Assembly: GCA_021732785.1 (NCBI GenBank)
Contig: JAKFUG010000055.1
Span: 23,016 to 87,015 of the forward strand
DNA length: 64,000 nucleotides
Direction of reading: 5' to 3'
Source: Planctomycetaceae bacterium
Lineage (GTDB): Bacteria; Planctomycetota; Planctomycetia; Planctomycetales; Planctomycetaceae
Part shown: in pieces, positions 35,493 through 44,026 of the stretch
How the letters are laid out: each line of letters opens with the position of its first letter
Position numbering within the stretch: the stretch's first letter is position 1
Position numbers and translations under genes: made by a program
Notes under the pieces: generated by a model
Told to the model about the DNA's origin: nothing
Seen by the model: only the letters and a program-made list of their open reading frames with translations
Database searches by the model: none

Positions 35493-36164
35493 ATGAAACA
35501 CGTCATGACCCGTCCGGACATCGAAGTTCAGACGCCCGAGACGCTGGCGGGGGTCGGCAACGAGGCTCTGCTGGTGGAAGAGGCACGCCGGGGAAATTCC
35601 GCGGCGTTCGGGGAACTTGTACACCGCTATGAACGTCGCGTCATGCGGGTCATCGGCCAGTTCGTGACCGACTCCATTCAGGTGGAAGATCTCGCGCAGG
35701 AAACGTTCATCCGGGCCTTTCAGCGTTTGGACCAGTTCGATCCGTCGCGGCGATTCGGGCCGTGGTTGTTTCGGATTGGCGTCAATCTCACGCTCGACTA
35801 TCTTCGCCGCCGCAAACGACGAGGGTGGTGGGCGTTATTTACCGATTCGACTGGCGACCGTGCCCCCGACCCGGCTTGTGACGACCCGCGGGAGACGCTC
35901 GATCTCAGTCAGGAAGTGCAACGGGTGCTGGAACAGCTCCCGGAGAACTACCGGACGGTGATCGTGCTTCGTGATCTGGAAAACTTTTCAACATCCGAAA
36001 TTGCCGCCATCCTCAACCGGAAGGAAGCGACAATCCGTTGGCGACTGGCGGAAGCACGATCGCGATTTCAGCAATTGTGGACGAAGCGAATCAATCGCGC
36101 CGGTGGCACCACCGGCGTTTCGGATAGCAATGATGCGGCTTCCGATGGCGAAGCCGCGGAGTGA
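35493..36164 (+). CDS. ECF sigma factor (RpoE-like)
   Basis: A 223-residue ECF sigma factor with region 2 (FGELVHRYERRVMRV, then DLAQETFIRAFQRLDQFDPSRRFGPWLFRIGVNLTLDYLRRRKR in parts) and region 4 (LPENYRTVIVLRDLENFSTSEIAAILNRKEATIRWRLAEARSRF), whose helix-turn-helix reads ATIRWRLAEAR. Nothing of region 3 remains, as usual. It would recruit RNA polymerase to a stress or surface-response regulon. The downstream gene overlaps this frame's end and is a zinc-finger membrane protein, the normal anti-sigma arrangement. ATG with GGAG 7 bases upstream. Confidence 0.93.
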   Translation: MKHVMTRPDIEVQTPETLAGVGNEALLVEEARRGNSAAFGELVHRYERRVMRVIGQFVTDSIQVEDLAQETFIRAFQRLDQFDPSRRFGPWLFRIGVNLTLDYLRRRKRRGWWALFTDSTGDRAPDPACDDPRETLDLSQEVQRVLEQLPENYRTVIVLRDLENFSTSEIAAILNRKEATIRWRLAEARSRFQQLWTKRINRAGGTTGVSDSNDAASDGEAAE

Positions 36165-36219
36165 ATTCAAACGTCGAGTGCTCATGTCCATTGGTTCTGT
36201 GTTTGAATGTGAGTGTGGA

Positions 36220-36732
36220 ATGGATTGTCGGCAAATTCAGCCCTTGTTGGCATTGTCGGTGGGTCAGGACCTGCCGGATTCGACGTTCGAACGGTCGGTG
36301 ACATTGCACCTTCAGCAATGCCCCGCATGCCGTGAACGTCGCCAGGCGCTGGTGATGTCGCGGGCGGTGCTGCAAGATGCTCAGCGGATGGCACGGCCGA
36401 CGGGCGGGCTTTGGCCGCGGGTGGCGGCTCGGCTCGCGCGGCTGGATCGGCGGCCTCCGTTGGCGCGGTTCAATGTGTGGGTGCCGACGGCAGTCGCGGC
36501 CCTGGCATGCAGTCTTCTCGTCACAGTCGCCGCGGTTGAGGTTCACCGGAAGGTGCATCCCGGTGCCGCGCCACTCGTGCGTTCGCTCCCGCAGAAAGAT
36601 CGGGATTTGTTCGTGAGCGAGCCGTCATTCGTGAAGTCGAATGGCCGGTTGATTTCCGAAGAAGATATGGCCCACTGGCGGACGACCCAGGGCGAAGTGC
36701 CGCAGCCCGCGCGATATCAGCCCGATTTCTAA
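36220..36732 (+). CDS. Putative anti-sigma factor with zinc-finger and one membrane helix
   Basis: A 170-residue protein. SVTLHLQQCPACRER contains HxxxCxxC, the signature of the ZAS anti-sigma domain that clasps ECF sigma factors. A membrane segment (VWVPTAVAALACSLLVTVAAVEV) lies at about 86-108, with the remainder periplasmic, rich in proline. It follows the ECF sigma gene by 55 bases, consistent with a sigma/anti-sigma operon. I prefer the ATG at 36220 (MDCRQIQPLLAL) because family members begin this way; an ATG 36 bases upstream is possible. Confidence 0.8.
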   Translation: MDCRQIQPLLALSVGQDLPDSTFERSVTLHLQQCPACRERRQALVMSRAVLQDAQRMARPTGGLWPRVAARLARLDRRPPLARFNVWVPTAVAALACSLLVTVAAVEVHRKVHPGAAPLVRSLPQKDRDLFVSEPSFVKSNGRLISEEDMAHWRTTQGEVPQPARYQPDF

Positions 36733-36789
36733 TCGCGGCCGGGCTCCATTGCGACGGGTGCATCCGGTGTTGGATGGGGAAAATCCATG

Positions 36790-36963
36790 AACAATTCCGG
36801 ACTCCGAAACCCCAACGGGGCGTGACTCTTTCCGGACAACACAGTCGCGCCCCGTTGGGGCTTGGCAGCGTCCTCCGATCCGTTGACCCAGGGCTGCGCG
36901 AAGACGTTTCGCCGCTGGGCTATCGAATTACGCTCCCTTCGGGGCTGATGACCAACCTCTCGG
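36790..36963. repeat. CCCCAACGGGG module, copy 1
   Basis: Contains aaccccaacggggcg and cgccccgttggggct 30 bases apart as an inverted pair, then the conserved string gatccgttgacccagggctg and a cgaagacg motif, and finishes with cccttcggggctgatgacc. Very similar to 41927-42180. It fills the gap between the anti-sigma and gmd genes. Confidence 0.8.
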
Positions 36964-37050
36964 CGATCGCCAGTCACTCACTACACCCCATTGCGACTTC
37001 CGCTGCGGTGTGCGCTCGACCGTGCTGCGGCGGGCGAGTAAACTCGGGTG

Positions 37051-38037
37051 ATGAAACGCGCGTTGATTACCGGCATCACCGGCCAGGATGGTTCGTACCT
37101 CGCCGAATATCTGCTCGACCTGGGCTACGAAGTCCACGGGCTGGTACGGCACGTCGCTTTGCAAGACGGTCGCGATCGGCTGCAACGGTTGACTCCCATT
37201 TTGCCGCGGTTGCGACTGCACTCCGGCAGTCTGGAAAACGCGGCGAGTGTCTTTCATGTGGTCCAGCGCGTCCAGCCCGACGAACTGTATCACCTCGGCG
37301 CACAGACATTCGTCCCGTATTCGTTTGAAGACGCCTTTTCGACGCTGCAAACGAATATCAACGGGACACATTTCGTACTGGAAGCGGTGAAACAAGCCGC
37401 GCCGCATTGTCGGATTTACTTCGCGAGTTCCAGCGAAATGTTTGGCAATGCCGACGAGCAACCGCAGCGCGAAACCACGCGATTTCACCCGCGATCCCCG
37501 TACGGCATCGCCAAGGTGGCCGGATTTCATCTCACCCGCAACTACCGCGAGGCATATCAGTTATTCGCCTGTTCCGGGATCATGTTCAATCATGAATCGC
37601 CCCGCCGCGGGTTTGAGTTTGTGACGCGCAAGATCACGCAGCATGCGGCCCGTATCAAACGGGGCCTGGCCAAAGAATTGCCGCTGGGCAATCTCGATGC
37701 GCAGCGGGATTGGGGCTTTGCGCGCGATTACGTCCGCGCCATGCACGCGATGCTGCAACAATCGACGCCGCAGGATTACGTCGTGGCGACCGGCGAGACA
37801 CACAGCGTGCGGGAATTCTGCGAACTCGCTTTCGGCCACGTGGGTCTGAACTGGAAAGACCACGTGGTGACGAAGCCGGAGTTGCATCGCCCGGCGGAAG
37901 TCTTCACGCTGATCGGCGATGCGACCCGAGCCCGCCAGGAACTGGGATGGTCGCCCTTGATGCCCTTTCGCGAACTCGTGGAATCGATGGTCGATCACGA
38001 CCTTGCGCTGATTGATGGATTGAAGCCCACGCCATGA
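37051..38037 (+). CDS. gmd: GDP-mannose 4,6-dehydratase
   Basis: A 328-residue extended SDR that turns GDP-mannose into GDP-4-keto-6-deoxymannose on the way to GDP-fucose, rhamnose-type or other 6-deoxy sugars for surface glycans. Key features: ALITGITGQDGSYLAEYLL (NADP loop), FASSSEMFGNADEQPQRETTRFHPRSPYGIAKVAG in parts, with the catalytic YxxxK in YGIAK, and NHESPRRG. The start at 37051 is one codon after a GTG. Its TGA overlaps the pabA/trpG-like ATG (ATGA), so the two are co-translated. No partner fucose-synthase gene follows, only the amidotransferase. Confidence 0.95.
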   Translation: MKRALITGITGQDGSYLAEYLLDLGYEVHGLVRHVALQDGRDRLQRLTPILPRLRLHSGSLENAASVFHVVQRVQPDELYHLGAQTFVPYSFEDAFSTLQTNINGTHFVLEAVKQAAPHCRIYFASSSEMFGNADEQPQRETTRFHPRSPYGIAKVAGFHLTRNYREAYQLFACSGIMFNHESPRRGFEFVTRKITQHAARIKRGLAKELPLGNLDAQRDWGFARDYVRAMHAMLQQSTPQDYVVATGETHSVREFCELAFGHVGLNWKDHVVTKPELHRPAEVFTLIGDATRARQELGWSPLMPFRELVESMVDHDLALIDGLKPTP

Positions 38038-38630
38038 TTTTCGTCCTCGATAACTACGACTCGTTTACCTACAACCTCGTTCAACGGTTCGGCGAGATTG
38101 ATCGGCGACTGGACGTGCGCGTCGCCCGGAACGATCAGGTCTCGGTGAACGAGGTTGCTGCGATGAAGCCGCAGGCGATTGTGGTTTCACCGGGGCCGTG
38201 TACGCCGCACGAAGCGGGGATTTCGATGGAGCTGATCCGACAACTCGGGCCGACTTTGCCGACGCTCGGTGTCTGTCTCGGGCACCAGTCGATGGCAGAA
38301 GTTTTCGATTCGCCGGTGGTGCGTGCCGAACGGTTGATGCACGGCAAAGTGTCGCCCATTGAACACGACGGGAGAGGGGTCTTCGCGGGCTTGCCGAATC
38401 CGTTTCAGGCGACGCGTTATCACAGTTTATGTGTCCCGGCGGACAAAGTTTCGGCCGATCTGGAAGTCAGCGCGTGGGCCGAATTCCCCGGTCATCCGCG
38501 GGAAGTGATGGGCCTGCGTCACCGTCGGTATCCCATCCACGGCGTGCAGTTTCACCCCGAAAGTTTTCTGACCGAAGCGGGGACGGAATTGCTCCGCAAT
38601 TTTTTGCGGTTGGCAGGCGCGTTAACCTGA
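38034..38630 (+). CDS. Glutamine amidotransferase of anthranilate/aminodeoxychorismate synthase
   Basis: A class I glutamine amidotransferase (198 residues) that feeds ammonia to TrpE or PabB. The triad is visible: C81 in LGVCLGHQ, and histidine and glutamate in VQFHPESFLTEAG. The DNYDSFTYNLVQ opening and VSPGPCTPHEAG are the TrpG/PabA hallmarks. trpE and pabB are not adjacent, so which enzyme it serves is undecided. Its ATG overlaps the gmd stop. It ends 10 bases before the minus-strand GGDEF gene. Confidence 0.92.
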   Translation: MIFVLDNYDSFTYNLVQRFGEIDRRLDVRVARNDQVSVNEVAAMKPQAIVVSPGPCTPHEAGISMELIRQLGPTLPTLGVCLGHQSMAEVFDSPVVRAERLMHGKVSPIEHDGRGVFAGLPNPFQATRYHSLCVPADKVSADLEVSAWAEFPGHPREVMGLRHRRYPIHGVQFHPESFLTEAGTELLRNFLRLAGALT

Positions 38631-38640
38631 ACGGGGTGGC

Positions 38641-40776
38641 CTACACGCCGGCGAGATAGTGCTTCAATTCGGTGGAGATCACGAACGCGCGGTAGCGGAA
38701 AACGTCCGCGTTCCAGATCCAGCCTTGCGGTCGCACCCGAACGTGGAAGTTCGCTTTGGCGGCCACTTTTCGCCCCGACTTGGCTTGATCGCCCCGGTCA
38801 TCGAAGCAGATTTCCAATTCCACCGGCTGGTATTTGGGCTGTGATCCCCAAAATCCAAACAGCCCCGTTCGACCGGCTCGCAGCAGCACGCGCGAGGTGC
38901 TGACTTCGACGATCTGTGCGTCATGATCCGTCACGAAGCCACTGAGTTTATAGACGATGAGGTCCTCGGGGACATTCGCCGTAAATTTCGTTTCATACTC
39001 AAACGTGAGTTCGACCGTCGGTGCTGCGACGGATTCGCTGATCGTCGCGGCCGCCTTGTCGGATATGGTCAGCGAACACGTCCGGTTGCGGCCGCTGTGT
39101 TTCGCCATGTAGAGCGCTTTGTCGGCGCGGCGGAGAACTTTTTCGGCCGTGTCGCCGGGCTCCGACTGCGAAATGCCGAATGAAGTCGTGACGCGCAGGA
39201 GTTTGTTCCCGCCGACGTGGCTCAATTCGATGGCATGTCGAATTCGTTCGGCACGACGGACGCCTTCTTCCAGCGACGTGTCCGGGCAAAGAATGATGAA
39301 CTCTTCTCCGCCGTAACGCCCCACCAATTCGCCGGAATAAGTCTCTTGTTCTAGCAGCCGCGCCAAATCGATCAGGACTCGATCGCCAACGCCGTGTCCG
39401 TGGGTATCGTTGATGTTCTTGAAATGGTCCGCGTCGGCGAAAATGACGCAGAAGGGCCGAGTGTGATCGCGCGAGTAATCGATGATGAGTTGCGACAACT
39501 GCGTTTCCAGTTCACCGCGATTGGCCAGCGAGGTGAGTGCATCGCGCGAGGCGGCGAGTTTCAATTCCGCGATTTCGCCGGTCCGCCGCCGTCCGCTCCG
39601 GGTGAGGTCCCGCAGGATTTGTAAGACTCCCAGCAATCCTCCCTGGTCGTCGTACAGAGGAATGGCCTGGGCCTCGACTTCGAGTTCGCGGCCATCGGTA
39701 CGGGTCATCACCATTTGTGACACGACCGGGCGTCCGGTCTGTAACGCCTGTTCCATGAGCGGTGCCGTTTCACTGGACTTGCCCAGGGGTGCCGTGCCGC
39801 CGTCTCCACTCATCAACCGATTGGACCAGGGCTGACCATACATTTCGAGCAGGGGATAACCGAGCATCGTTTCCACGCCGCGGTTCCAGCACCGCACGCG
39901 GTAGTCCGCATCGAGAATGAAGAAGCCGTCGTACAGGCTTTCGAGAATGTAGAGATTGCTGAAGATGTGACACAACTCGTTCACGTCGTTCAAATCGTCG
40001 ATCGATTCGGGGCCATGTCGGCGAAGCGTTTCATCGAGTTCGTCGACATGATCTTCAAACGGAAGCCCGTGGAGGGTGATGTACCGCGAGAGGGCCGTCA
40101 CGACGTTGCCGTCAAATTTTCGGCCAATCCCTTCCTTCAGAATGGCCATGATTTCGTCGTGATGACGCGCGCCGCGATACGTGCGGGCTCCGCTGAGGGA
40201 CTCATAGGCATCCGCGACAGCGAGGATCCGCGCACCGAGATGCGGCGATGAATTCAAACTTTTCAGCGAGTCCGGGCTGCCACAGGCCACCTGTGACTGG
40301 CTGACGATCTGCAGGACTTCCCGATCCACCCGGCACGCCTGGAGCACATCGAGCACAATGCCATAGTGCAGCGACATCAGTTCGAGTTCGTCGTCGCTGA
40401 GCTTGGCGGGTTTATAAAGGACGGTATCGGGAACGCCGATTTTGCCGATGTCGTGCAACAGCGAGGCAACTTCCAGCACCTTAATTTGACGGCCTTCCCA
40501 ACCGAGATGTTCGGCTAAGGCGACCGCGAGAATGGCCACGCGCCGACCGTGACGAATCGTGCCGGGATCGCGGAATTGCAAGGCGGCCAGCAAGCGTCGC
40601 AGCACGTGCCGGGGAATGATGCCATCGAGCGTCTCCGCCGGATCGCGCGGCGTTTCGCCGTTCTCCGTCAGGCCGAGATGCAACAGGTTCACCAAACCCC
40701 GATACGCCCCCACGAACATCCCGCGCGGACGGGCCACTGCCCCGTTAAGGATCGGTTGCGAAGTCAGAACGGACAT
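38641..40776 (-). CDS. HD-GYP-like / PAS / GGDEF signalling protein with a C-terminal PilZ-like region
   Basis: A 711-residue cytoplasmic regulator. Residues 60-235 form an HD domain (VASLLHDIGKIGVPD, HD at 108-109) whose GYP motif is lost: the expected HHE..DG.GYP site reads SQSQVACGSPDSLK, so c-di-GMP phosphodiesterase activity is doubtful. A PAS domain follows (about 275-400), then GGDEF (415-575) with the intact site RYGGEEF, so a diguanylate cyclase. The last 110 residues look like a PilZ-type beta domain. No transmembrane helix. AGGGGA precedes the ATG at 40776. Domain mix suggests a c-di-GMP-synthesising sensor. Confidence 0.85.
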   Translation of the reverse strand: MSVLTSQPILNGAVARPRGMFVGAYRGLVNLLHLGLTENGETPRDPAETLDGIIPRHVLRRLLAALQFRDPGTIRHGRRVAILAVALAEHLGWEGRQIKVLEVASLLHDIGKIGVPDTVLYKPAKLSDDELELMSLHYGIVLDVLQACRVDREVLQIVSQSQVACGSPDSLKSLNSSPHLGARILAVADAYESLSGARTYRGARHHDEIMAILKEGIGRKFDGNVVTALSRYITLHGLPFEDHVDELDETLRRHGPESIDDLNDVNELCHIFSNLYILESLYDGFFILDADYRVRCWNRGVETMLGYPLLEMYGQPWSNRLMSGDGGTAPLGKSSETAPLMEQALQTGRPVVSQMVMTRTDGRELEVEAQAIPLYDDQGGLLGVLQILRDLTRSGRRRTGEIAELKLAASRDALTSLANRGELETQLSQLIIDYSRDHTRPFCVIFADADHFKNINDTHGHGVGDRVLIDLARLLEQETYSGELVGRYGGEEFIILCPDTSLEEGVRRAERIRHAIELSHVGGNKLLRVTTSFGISQSEPGDTAEKVLRRADKALYMAKHSGRNRTCSLTISDKAAATISESVAAPTVELTFEYETKFTANVPEDLIVYKLSGFVTDHDAQIVEVSTSRVLLRAGRTGLFGFWGSQPKYQPVELEICFDDRGDQAKSGRKVAAKANFHVRVRPQGWIWNADVFRYRAFVISTELKHYLAGV

Positions 40777-40947
40777 GAACATTCCCCTGCAGAGACAGCC
40801 GATCGGCCCGATGCGGTCTGTCTGTGACTAGGAAAACCTATGTCGATGTGGTGACGATGCAACATCGCCGAAAGATTGGCAGAGGAATTGCGGTTCCGAT
40901 GGTAGCGATTCTGCGGATTCACCCGGGCTAGGGGTTCTCCCTGCACT

Positions 40948-41775
40948 TCAACCGGCGGAAAGTTCGCGGGCGCGCTCCGTGGCCGCGACCACGGCGTTCA
41001 TCAATGTGCCCCGGAGTCCGCCGGTTTCCAGAGCATGCAAACCGGCGATCGTTGTCCCCCCCGGACTGGCGACCGCATCCTTGAGCTGGCCCGGATGTTG
41101 TCCCGACTGCAACACCATCTGCGCGGCACCGGCCACTGTCTGCGCTGCCAGCCGCGTCGCCAATTCGCGCGGCAATCCCATCCGCACGCCGCCATCGCTG
41201 AGCGCTTCAATCATTAGATAGACATACGCCGGACCGCTGCCGGAAAGGCCGGTGACCGCGTCGAGCAACCGTTCCGGGACTTCGGCAGCGATTCCACCGA
41301 TCGACAGGAGTTTCTGCACGAGCTTGCCGTCGTCCTGCGTCGCCGTTGGTCCCAGGGAAAACGCGCTGGCTCCCGCACCAATCAGGCATGGCGTATTGGG
41401 CATCACCCGAATGACGCGGGCTTGCGTGCCGACGAGTTCACCCAGCGTCTTCACGGTAATTCCGGCCACGATGGAGACAGCCAGATGCCGCCGTTGCCAA
41501 TGCCCGGCTGCCGAGCCGAGCGCCGGCGACAAGTGCTGCGGCTTGATCGCCAGAAACACAACGTCGCTTTCCGCGAGCAGGGTTCCCGCATCGCCGACGA
41601 TTTTCCCCCCCGTGGCCTGCTGAAACTTCTCAATGGCCGCCGTGGAAACATCGAACGCGCTGATGCGATCGGCGGCGACACAATCGGCATTCCGCCACCC
41701 GGCGGCGAGAGCGGTTGCCATTTGTCCTGCGCCAAGGAATCCAATCCGAGCCGTTGTCAAATCCAGTGTGGTCAT
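40948..41775 (-). CDS. proC: Pyrroline-5-carboxylate reductase
   Basis: Final step of proline synthesis, reducing 1-pyrroline-5-carboxylate with NAD(P)H. The N-terminal Rossmann loop is IGFLGAGQMATALA, IVAGITVKTL and VIRVMPNTPCLIGAGASAFS are family signatures, and the C-terminal ProC dimerisation domain carries LSGSGPAYVYLMIEAL, GLPRELA and SPGGTTIAGLHALE. Length 275 is normal. The ATG at 41775 was chosen over a TTG four codons upstream. It stands alone between the GGDEF gene and a repeat-filled gap. Confidence 0.95.
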   Translation of the reverse strand: MTTLDLTTARIGFLGAGQMATALAAGWRNADCVAADRISAFDVSTAAIEKFQQATGGKIVGDAGTLLAESDVVFLAIKPQHLSPALGSAAGHWQRRHLAVSIVAGITVKTLGELVGTQARVIRVMPNTPCLIGAGASAFSLGPTATQDDGKLVQKLLSIGGIAAEVPERLLDAVTGLSGSGPAYVYLMIEALSDGGVRMGLPRELATRLAAQTVAGAAQMVLQSGQHPGQLKDAVASPGGTTIAGLHALETGGLRGTLMNAVVAATERARELSAG

Positions 41776-42299
41776 GTTCGCAGCCAACGGAATGTCTGAA
41801 CTTCCGAGACCGATTTCTCAGAAAGTGATGCCGTAGTGTAACTCATCACCGAGAGCCGTGACGAGGGATGCCAGGCCATTGCGTGAGAGGACAGGTGGAT
41901 CCGGTTTTTGGTGGGGATCACTCTTGAACAATTCCGGACTCCGGAGCCCCCAACGGGGTGACATTCGATAGCCCAGCCCGAAGGTCTTCCGGAGGGCTGG
42001 GTTCGTAATCGCCAGGCATCCGCAGCCCCACCGGGGCGTGACTCTTTCCGGACAATACCGTCGCGCCCCGGTGGGGCTTGGTGACGTCTTTTGATCCGTT
42101 GACCCAGGGCTGCGCGAAGACGCTGCGCCCTGGGCTATCGAATCGCGCCCCCTTCGGGGCTGAAGGCCAACCTTTCCGTGACCACCAATCACCGGAGGCA
42201 CCCGTGAGTGGACAAGGATGGAACGTTTTCTCAAAGCCCCACAACGAAATTTCGCAGAGCCAGTGGTACGCAAATTCCAGCAGGAAATCCCACCCGAAC
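41776..42299. other. Repeat-filled intergenic region between proC and the lipase
   Basis: No gene. Minus-strand reading frames here are made of repeat DNA. Most of it is the second CCCCAACGGGG module (41927-42180). Confidence 0.65.
41927..42180. repeat. CCCCAACGGGG module, copy 2
   Basis: Begins aacaattccggactccgg as copy 1 does, then has an inserted segment with agcccgaaggtcttccgga and a second stem pair (agccccaccggggcg / cgccccggtggggct), and ends with the same gatccgttgacccagggctg and ccttcggggctgaaggcc strings. Confidence 0.8.
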
Positions 42300-43157
42300 T
42301 CAACGCAGTTGCTCGAGCAGCCCGTGATAGCTCGGCATGAGATGCGCGGTGACGCGGCCGGTTACGAGCTTCCAGAGGTCATCTTTCAGCGTTCCCTGCA
42401 ATAATCCATTGACGCTGTTGCTCGCGAACGCCTTGAACGAAGCGAGTGCCGACTGCGATCCGCCCGCCTCTCCCAGCAGGCACTCGCGCTGACAATGGAC
42501 GTATTCGTTGGCGATGAGTGAGATCGTCGGCAGCATCGGGACCGGGTCGGGGGCGTTGACGTAGCGAAAGATCCGGCCGGCGAATTCCTTGTCGTATGCC
42601 GCCGTGGCGAGTTTGTTGCCCACCATCGGTCCACCATAAGTATAGACCTGATGCACCGAGAGAAAATGCCGCTGCATCACCCAACTGCAAATCACCGCGG
42701 CAGCCCCGCCGAGGCTATGACCGGTCACCCAGATCGGGCGATCCCGGCGGGCGGTTTCTTCCTTGAGCGCGGCGAACAACGGTGTCGAGATTTCCTCGAA
42801 GGCTCCCACGAAACCTTGATGAAACTTGGCTCCCACGCCCGCAGCCACCAGGTCGGTCCCTAAGCGTCCCTGGGGAATGATGAGGAGATTCACCGCATCG
42901 GTCAGCAGCCAATCCTTTAAACCTTCCAGCGTTGTGGGCGATTCGGTTCCCCGGAAAGCAACGACGATGTGGTCATCATTCTGTCCGATGTACGCTTGCG
43001 TGTTATCGACGGAAATCAGACGGGCATTCAACCCCAGCTCCGAGGCAAACGCGGCGGCTCCCTCGTCCGCCGGGAGGTAGGCCAGGTCCGATGCCTTCGC
43101 CAGAAAGCGGGCGTTCTGTCCGGAACCGGCAGCGTCTTCGATCAACGGAGGCAACAT
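42300..43157 (-). CDS. Class 3 lipase-family alpha/beta hydrolase
   Basis: A 285-residue hydrolase of the fungal-lipase-like class 3 family: VVAFRGTESPTTLEGLKDWL is the oxyanion/lid region, VTGHSLGGAAA the nucleophile elbow (GHSLG), and YVNAPDPVPMLP the later acid region, with the final histidine likely in SYHGLL. No signal peptide or lipobox, so it may act in the cytoplasm or leave by another route. GAGGA precedes the ATG at 43157. It lies alone on the minus strand before the LRR protein gene. Confidence 0.87.
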   Translation of the reverse strand: MLPPLIEDAAGSGQNARFLAKASDLAYLPADEGAAAFASELGLNARLISVDNTQAYIGQNDDHIVVAFRGTESPTTLEGLKDWLLTDAVNLLIIPQGRLGTDLVAAGVGAKFHQGFVGAFEEISTPLFAALKEETARRDRPIWVTGHSLGGAAAVICSWVMQRHFLSVHQVYTYGGPMVGNKLATAAYDKEFAGRIFRYVNAPDPVPMLPTISLIANEYVHCQRECLLGEAGGSQSALASFKAFASNSVNGLLQGTLKDDLWKLVTGRVTAHLMPSYHGLLEQLR

Positions 43158-43289
43158 GGCAGGGTCCTCGAAAAGCATCGAAACAAAGTTGCCGTTCGAT
43201 AAAGCGCGTCGGCACGGGAGCCCCGACCGATGTTAATTTGACAACGACATCTTGCCATCGGTTGGAGCCCCTGCCCCGACTCTTTCTGT

Positions 43290-43973
43290 TTACTTCAAGT
43301 ACTCGCGGCCTGGTTGCGCATTCTTCCAATCGCGCAGCGACTTGGCCGGGACCTCGGTCCCGCGAAGATCGAGCTGAGTCAGTCCCGGTTTCTCGGCCAG
43401 ATGCTGCCGGAAACCCTCGTCGGTCACCTTCGTGCGGGCCAGACGCAGGACCTGCAGTTTCGGAAAGGCGGCGATGATTGGGAGTCCGCGATCCGTCACA
43501 CCGGTGTCGTTCAGATCGAGTTCGCGCAAGTCTTTGAAGTCGCGAATCAGTTCCAGGGTCTCGTCGGTCACATCGGGATTGGCCATTTGCAGGACGGTCA
43601 CGTCGGGATGCGTTTTCAGCTCCGCGTAGTCCTTTCGATCCCAACCCGTCACCGTGACATGCCATTCGCCGTCGACTTGCGACGCATGCTTGCCGAGGCC
43701 GACGATACGATCCTGGACGGCGTTGATCCCGAAAGGGATTGCCGTCACAACCAGACCGGCGATTAGCAGAATCGCTGCCCGCCGGGTTTTGGACCAGAAG
43801 GCCAGAGCGAAGACCAGCATCATCGGGGCGAAGAAGAACGTGACCAGTCCCCACCACAACCGCGTGCGAAATGCCAGCACCAGCAGCCAGATCCATGCGA
43901 TGGAGGACAGCAGCACGCCGGTGATCAATACTGCGGCACCGATGGTTTCGGACACGTTGTCCTCCGTTGACAT
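43290..43973 (-). CDS. Membrane-anchored leucine-rich-repeat protein
   Basis: A 227-residue protein: two N-terminal hydrophobic segments (about 10-32 and 38-57) and a third (63-80), followed by short leucine-rich repeats of the type DLRELDLNDTGVTDRGLPII and LQVLRLARTKVTDEGF, the planctomycete LRR pattern that ends near LTQLDLRGTEV. The repeat part would be exposed beyond the membrane for protein binding. The start at 43973 was chosen over a GTG upstream. It is followed by thiC on the same strand. Confidence 0.78.
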   Translation of the reverse strand: MSTEDNVSETIGAAVLITGVLLSSIAWIWLLVLAFRTRLWWGLVTFFFAPMMLVFALAFWSKTRRAAILLIAGLVVTAIPFGINAVQDRIVGLGKHASQVDGEWHVTVTGWDRKDYAELKTHPDVTVLQMANPDVTDETLELIRDFKDLRELDLNDTGVTDRGLPIIAAFPKLQVLRLARTKVTDEGFRQHLAEKPGLTQLDLRGTEVPAKSLRDWKNAQPGREYLK

Positions 43974-44026
43974 TCGCGCAATTAAGACAAGATCGCGATC
44001 GTGGGGATCACGCAAAGCGCAAGCGG

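Noticed and set aside
36774..37328. Plus-strand open frame spanning the repeat and gmd start
   Set aside because: Repeat DNA fused in frame with out-of-phase gmd sequence.
41818..42303. Minus-strand open frame in the gap between proC and the lipase
   Set aside because: Made entirely of CCCCAACGGGG-type repeat DNA; not a gene.
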